Source: Phytophthora quininea
Lineage: Eukaryota > Oomycota > Peronosporomycetes > Peronosporales > Peronosporaceae
Direction: 5' to 3'
Assembly: GCA_011947345.1 (NCBI GenBank)
Contig: JAAVTG010000615.1
Location: 1-64,000, forward strand
Length of the DNA stretch: 64,000 nucleotides
The notes beneath the pieces are model-generated. The model had not been told where the DNA came from. It ran no database searches and saw nothing but the letters and a program-made list of their open reading frames with translations. Positions 59,031-64,000 of the stretch are shown piece after piece (the stretch's first letter is position 1; each line of letters starts with the position of its first letter). Position numbers and translations under genes: made by a program.

Positions 59031-60571
59031 TCATGTAGGCGCTAATGACGTGCTCGAAGAACAACAGCACCAGGAAACACACGATCTGCTTCTTCGCATG
59101 AGGCCGTTCATGAAGAAGAAGAAATCCCCCAGGAAAAACGACATGGCCATGTTCACGGGGGTCTGTACCACACTTTCAGCGATAGCGTTATGGAAGAAGT
59201 TGCCTGGACACTGCTTGTAGAACACCGTGCGCAGTTAGAAGCAAATTGATCGGCTGTCACGCCTGACGCTGGAAGAGCGGTCGTTGATGTGCTGCCACGC
59301 AATGCCGAAGAGATCATGCGCAGGTAGTACGAAGGGCTGACGACGTAGTATAGCATAACCCATGACAATGGCAATGATAAGGGCCTCTAATATCTGGCCC
59401 CAGAGCAGCACACCAGCTTCTGCCGATTGAGCAGCAGCACTGTACTGGAAATGAATGTCAGGCCGAATTCAGACGTTTGCTTCGAACACGCGGGGTTTGT
59501 CACACTCTTCGTCTTCTTGAAGTCTTCGGTCTCCTGAACTAGTGCTCGTTTGAGCCTTCCTGATGGCCACATGCGCCTTCGGTAAATGATTGACTGACAG
59601 ACCAAGTTGTTGAAGTCCACAGGCAGGCGTTTGGGATTCACCTACCGTTGACGCATTGATAGCCTCGACCCGACGTCACTTCGATCAGGAAATCGACCGG
59701 GTTCACACGAGGCAATCAACTGGAACTGCACTCTTCGATCTCCGTCCTTGCCCCGTAGTAGGTCATGTGGCCCTCATTGATCATCAAGATGCCGCCGAAC
59801 ACCGGGCATAGGCTCCAGCAGACTTACTGAGTAGAGCAGTGACAGCTGAGCCGCCGAGCGCCTTTCACCGTATGGCAACTTGACGATATCGAAAGTCGCG
59901 GCGCTGTCGATAACTGTGGAGATCGCTTCGCACAGGAACAAGCTCTCGCCGCCCACGAGCACCTTGCCAACCATCACGCGTTTGCGCTCGCCGCAGCTCG
60001 CCCCACGCAACAGAGCAACGGCCACCACCGTGTCAGCGCACACTTCGAGCCTCAGAGTGTTGATGAACGACTTGGAGAACAGCGCCACGATGTCGTGCAT
60101 CTCCTCGCACGCACATGCCGAACTTGAAGGTATCGGGCTCCGTGAGCGTATGATGTGGTTGTACGTCTGGTCAACGAGACTCACGAGGTCTTTCTTGGCT
60201 CCTCTCAGACCCGAGTAGACGATCTTCCCGCCAATTTCCGTCTTGGAGTTGCGACTTGAGGAGCGTTGACTTCCCTGAGCCTGGGTTGGTCAGGGTCAGC
60301 GTTAGCTTGCCGAGCTTGACGATGCCGTTAATGGATCGCAGCGCGTGCTTGGTGACCACCTTGGTCGCCATGGCATGGGATAGGACGCCACGGTGATATG
60401 GGCGTCCACCATGGCGTACTTCTGCGCCTGAAACGGCAGGTTCCCAAAGCGCACGTCGTTCGTGGGCAGCTGGATGTTGACTTGTGCGTACTTCTTGTAG
60501 TAGCGCTCGACCCCACTGTTGGGCATCGTTTCAAGATCGTCGGCGCGTAGCATCGAGTAGCGGCTGGCCAT
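59031..60571 (-). pseudogene. PDR-type (ABCG) ABC transporter relic, truncated
   Basis: The start region (ATG at 60571) reads MASRYSMLRADDLETM and VERYYKKYAQVNIQLP, the N-terminus of Phytophthora PDR transporters. Pieces of the first nucleotide-binding domain follow: a Walker-A remnant (NPGSGKSTLL) at about 60,270, LVDQTYNHI, FINTLRLEVCADTVV, and a signature motif degraded to RGASCGERKRV (normally SGGERK). FLCEAISTVIDSAATFD is a damaged Walker-B region (usually DEISTGLDSA). Fragments of the first membrane half follow (SEFGLTFISSTVLLLNRQKL, FYKQCPGNFF, IAESVVQTPVNMAMSFFLGDFF). The second half is absent. Substitutions at catalytic motifs show real decay beyond indel errors. Confidence 0.7.
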
Positions 60572-60753
60572 GGCGTCGCGCGACTGTGAGTACAGACTAC
60601 GGAGAGCTGAGCGAGCCGAAGACAGGGGACACCTCCTCACTGGCACTGATCTTGGGCTGCAACAACATCATCTTGGCCGCGGGCAGATCCTCCTGGGCCA
60701 TGTTTGGGCGAGAGTCTTCAAACAAGAACACGACAACGATCGCAAGCCTCACG

Positions 60754-62002
60754 TTATGCGAGACCGCGCCTGTGTATGTGCCGCCGAGTCCTAAGTGTAA
60801 TTGGCTTGATGAACTCACGAATTGACCCGCTTACTTCTCGCTCCGTAAAATCAACAGCATTGGCATCCAGATCACGCTCCAAAAACATCTTCTTCCATGC
60901 ATCACCAAGCTGCGCCATCATGTTATGCAGCACACAGCAGCCTATAGCCCAGTCAATTAAATGACTCATCTCTTCTTCGGATCTTAACTGGTTCCGAAGT
61001 TCGCGTAGTGAGGACCATCGGCCCTTTAGTACTCCAATTGTATGTTCGTTTCTCACCCGAGACATCGCCAAGAAGTTGTTAAAATCACTGTTGTCGCGTG
61101 TATCTGCTAACGGTGACTTGTACGCAGGTAGTACGGTTCGCAGTAACGGATACGCCGAGTCAGTTAAAAGATATTCACCTTGATCAAAGAAACGATCACG
61201 CTCTCGAAAGAGGGCCATCCGCTTGAAGACATTTGAGTCCGCACAGGAGCCAGGGCAGCCGCAGTGAACTGCTATAATTCTTTTATCGTTGTCACAAACT
61301 ACCTGCATTGACACAGAATACCTGACACAAAAGTTAGCGCAATAACTTGGTCAGCTAGACACTACTCACCTTTTCTTCCTGTCCCAATAACTGCTGCCGT
61401 CCACTGCAGGCCTCTGCGCGAGCGGGAGTGTGGTGCCATCAATAAACCCCACGCAACCGGGAAAACCTTCCGTCCTCAGTACGTCCGAAATCTCGCGTCG
61501 TCGAGCTCGTGATGGCCACGATATCCACTTTGCTCGAACTGCCTTGAGAGCTAGAAGAACGCGAGATGTGTAGAGTACAACTGACCCAGTCGCTATATCA
61601 AAGTTCCGGTGAAATTCTCCTACGGCTGCACCGTTGCCGTTTTGGCCGAGACGGGTTAAGGCGACCGCAAGTTGCAAGCAAACAGGTCGCTGTTTGTGGG
61701 GGCATTAGGCGTCTCAGAGTGGAAAACCTCGCAGTCATAGATGTAGTCGTGGAGAGCAGTAAATGATCTTTGGACACTCGTGTGAGCTGGCGGAAATCCT
61801 TGTCTGTGAGCGCCATTATGGTCGCAAAATCCCTCCCACGATGCGGCGAACGGGGGCGGTCGTACAGATATCGGCTCGTGGCAACTGCGAGAAAGAGATT
61901 CCATAGTTCCTCGGTTGCCTCGTCATCGTCATCCGCCAGCGCGAAGGCGCACGCTACGCCCAAGGCGTGCAGAATCTCACTGCGCTCCGATCTGTGAGGC
62001 AT
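60754..62002 (-). CDS. PIF/Harbinger DDE transposase
   Basis: The ATG at 62002 starts MPHRSERSEILHALG. Two shifts (between 61,800 and 61,640) interrupt the N-terminal half. The catalytic half is open: FPGCVGFIDGTTLPLAQRP (first Asp), intron 61369-61322 (48 nt, GT-AG), VVCDNDKRIIAVHCGCPGS, EYLLTDSAYPLL (second Asp), and RVRNEHTIGVLKGRW (Glu), so the DDE triad is retained. The C-terminus reads WAIGCCVLHNMM. Such nucleases cut at inverted ends; a partner Myb-like protein is usually needed, and one lies at the other end of the candidate element. The reading frame may be intact in reality if the two shifts are assembly errors. Confidence 0.8.
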
Positions 62003-62116
62003 CTTTGCAAATATCGGCAGAGGGAGTGGTACAACGCGAAATCGGAGTGGTACTTGTACCGAAATATGCTCCGATTTCAGGAAATCGGCCGCGGACAAAT
62101 CTACCGCCAAAATGCT

Positions 62117-62170
62117 AATTTTGAAACCCCTAATGGTTTTTAATTTTGAAACAGCCAAAAAGGACCAATT
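62117..62170 (-). repeat. Harbinger right terminal inverted repeat
   Basis: The minus strand reads the same 19-nt core (62135 to 62117), 115 bp outside the transposase ATG at 62002. A second TTTCAAAATT copy lies just outside it (near 62,140-62,150). Confidence 0.55.
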
Positions 62171-63077
62171 TCCACGACTGTGGATGAACAACCCGCACCA
62201 CAAAGAATACCCCTCACTAGGAATAAATATGCCGCTCCCGACGCTATAAAAGCGAGGATCTGTATCTATTCGCACTCCTCAAGGCATCGGTTCTCGTAGT
62301 GTTGAACCATAGCAACGATTTTGTATTATGTTACATGTAATCTGTACAGTTCCAAGCGAGTCTTCGTTGGTATGGAATACCCCATCAGTAAACAGCGCAT
62401 CAGAAGGCTGCGGAATCTCATGATCTGCTTTGCATGTCAGCCCGTTGTGCGAACTGCGACAGGCACACCGTACCGATTGGGTGTTGTAAGATCAAAATGT
62501 TGGTCTTTCAACACTATAAGTGAACACTGTGCAGACTTGTTATCGATATCATGTAGTACTCGTTATTTCTTGTTGTGTCGCCGAAAGTATACTTCCAAAA
62601 CCTGCGAAGCTTTCAAATTGAGCAGCTACCCGCGGCAACTCACTACCTCTGTGTACGGAATCGCACATCTAGGGCTGCATCTCGACCCTGCGAAACACAT
62701 CCAAAGAATGCAGAAGGCACAGGAGCAGCACTGAAGGCAAGCAGCAGGTGGGGCTCCGTCCGATTGCCGAGCAATATACTCCAGCTGAGCTGACTATTCC
62801 CCAGTGAACAAGTGCTATCTAAAGCTGGAAGCGTTCGTGCTCCGCCTAAACTTTCACCCCATGGCGTTTTGATCGCGCCCGTCCCAGCAACAAGATCTCT
62901 GCGTGGATAAGCTATGACACTGACACAAAAAGGCCAAAGCAACAAGTTTACTTGTGTTTACTGTAAACCCTTCCCGTCCGAAGAGTGTACAGTCTGTTGC
63001 TCAACAACGAACTACGACCAGTGGCAACAATCAATGATCATGTCAAGCACCTAGACGTAGTTCGGAGCCACTCGATT
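62171..63077. other. Intergenic stretch with a weak ORF
   Basis: A plus-strand ORF at 62321-62734 (137 aa) shows no recognised domain and is Cys/Arg-rich without clear structure; it may be chance. A TATAAAAG string lies at about 62,246. Nothing else stands out. Confidence 0.4.
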
Positions 63078-63090
63078 CTCACTTTGCAAT
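63078..63090 (+). promoter_or_regulatory. Oomycete Inr-like core promoter of the effector gene
   Basis: CTCACTTTGCAAT matches the oomycete initiator (YTCANTYYNCAWT) throughout and lies 30 nt before the ATG at 63121, typical spacing for short Phytophthora 5' UTRs. Confidence 0.6.
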
Positions 63091-63120
63091 CTGCGATCAA
63101 GATCCCAAGAACTCAGACCC

Positions 63121-64000
63121 ATGCGTCTGTTGTCGCTCATCGCCTTGGCCGCCTTCGTTTGCTCGGGAGTTGTCTCCGCCACCCCCAACGCAAACAAGCT
63201 CGACATCGCCCAGCTTGACTCCGAGATTGCGCGCTTGTCGCGCGAATTGGCTGCCGACATTGAGAGCAACAACGTTAAGCGATCCCTGCGAGGAACCGCC
63301 GACGACCCCGACGGCCTCGACGATTCTGACTCTGAAATGGAAAGAGGTCCCCTTGACGCAGGCGTGATGGCAAAGCTAGAGAAAGCAGTGTCTATGACTG
63401 GGAAGGAGAAACAAGTGGCATCTAATGCTGTGAAGGAGTTCGAGCACGCAGCCGCCAAGTCCACAGAGACAAAGAAGAAGCTCGCCGCAAAGCTGAGCTC
63501 GCAGGGGCTGCACAAGGATGCTGGGACCGGCGCTAAAATCGATGCCGCGTTGGCGTCTCGCGTGGGTCGCGACATCCAGCGCTACGACGGCGATCGGCGC
63601 CTGTTGTCGTGCAGCGTCATTTCTCGTGCCGAAGGCACTCACACGAACGTCCCCGGCACTGGTAACGATGTGATGCTCATTTCGAGCTCCAGACCCGCGG
63701 CCGAAGGCAAACCGGAGAAGTGGATCTTGCCCAAGGGTGGCTGGGATGCAGATGAAACCATCACCGCGAGTGCGACGCGCGAGATCTGGGAGGAAGCAGG
63801 GGTAAGTTACGGGGTTTTGGTCGCTGTTGCCGTCGACCATCCATATTAACGCGATGTGTTGTAGATTGTGGGCGAATTCGTGGGCGGCCTGGGCAGATAC
63901 AATTTTAAGAACCGAGAAGAGAAGCCGTACCGTTATTACGGCTTCCGAGTGACCGCCAAAAAGGCCCTCGATGACTGGCCCGAAAGTTCTCGCAGACGCA
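63121..64000 (+). CDS. RXLR-type secreted Nudix hydrolase effector (Avr3b-like), 3' end beyond window
   Basis: The ATG at 63121 begins a signal peptide (residues 1 to about 20). RSLR stands at residues 54-57, followed by an acidic stretch with an EMER string near residue 73 in place of a standard dEER. A Lys/Ala-rich helical linker leads to a Nudix domain. The Nudix box GX5EX7REUXEEXGU is complete, with GGWDADET and REIWEEAG; its final hydrophobic residue comes from exon 2. A 63-nt GT-AG intron (63802-63864) splits the box just there. Exon 2 continues in frame to the window edge. Domain order matches Avr3b-type Phytophthora effectors that hydrolyse nucleoside diphosphate-linked compounds in host cells; the exact substrate is inferred. 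The GGWxxDE form also fits diphosphoinositol-phosphatase-like Nudix enzymes. Confidence 0.85.

Larger units (their letters stand above)
40661..62170. mobile_element. Candidate giant composite PIF/Harbinger element
   Basis: Both ends carry CATTAGGGGTTTCAAAATT in inverted orientation (40700-40718 and 62117-62135, perfect over 19 nt). Weaker similarity extends outward (TTGGT..CCTTTTTGG forms) and inward (GTACCACTC forms). Just inside the left end lies a Harbinger accessory gene (+), and just inside the right end a Harbinger DDE transposase (-), pointing inward. Between them are a 13.5-kb tandem array of the accessory gene's 3' part and relics of an RCC1 gene and a PDR transporter. A single 21.5-kb element with captured host DNA is my reading; two neighbouring or nested elements sharing ends is the alternative. 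No clear target-site duplication was found. Confidence 0.45.

Overview
The window reads as nuclear DNA of an oomycete, most likely a Phytophthora or close relative. Genes are dense on both strands with short (48-80 nt) GT-AG introns. Genus-typical families are present: a START-FYVE protein, an RXLR-type secreted Nudix protein, a PDR-type ABC transporter relic, DUF6818, and MULE/Harbinger/hAT transposons. Oomycete Inr-like start sites precede several genes. Many conserved genes are broken by single-base frameshifts. Most of those I could resolve sit in short homopolymers where one more base restores the conserved protein, so I treat them as probable long-read assembly errors and annotate across them.

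Layout. 0.1-13.0 kb is a compact housekeeping block: TAF6 (-), a secreted Gly/Tyr-rich protein (+), a large LRR/coiled-coil/C2 protein (-), a protein with a plant-like TIGR01589 domain (+), an LRR protein (-) and a START-FYVE protein (-). 13.0-29.5 kb is gene-poor. It holds one GNAT acetyltransferase, a hAT relic split by a 4.2-kb MULE with its transposase and an acidic partner ORF, a possible solo LTR, and DUF6818 and Harbinger fragments. 29.6-40.4 kb is again gene-dense: three more GNAT paralogues flanking an ATPase-only Hsp70, a CFAP97-like protein, a SAM methyltransferase, an NhaC-type antiporter, a CPBP-type intramembrane protease and a short basic ORF.

40.66-62.17 kb is the most unusual part. 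A Harbinger accessory gene at the left end and a Harbinger DDE transposase at the right end point inward. Outside them lie inverted ends that share a perfect 19-bp core. Between them sit a 13.5-kb array (nine full units and one partial unit of about 1.43 kb) built from the 3' half of the accessory gene, and decayed fragments of an RCC1-repeat gene and a PDR ABC transporter. This could be one giant composite Harbinger element. The window ends inside an RXLR-Nudix effector gene (63.1 kb, +), preceded by an Inr-like element.

I saw no tRNA, rRNA or CRISPR array. Functions are assigned from protein motifs recognised by eye; no database search was run.
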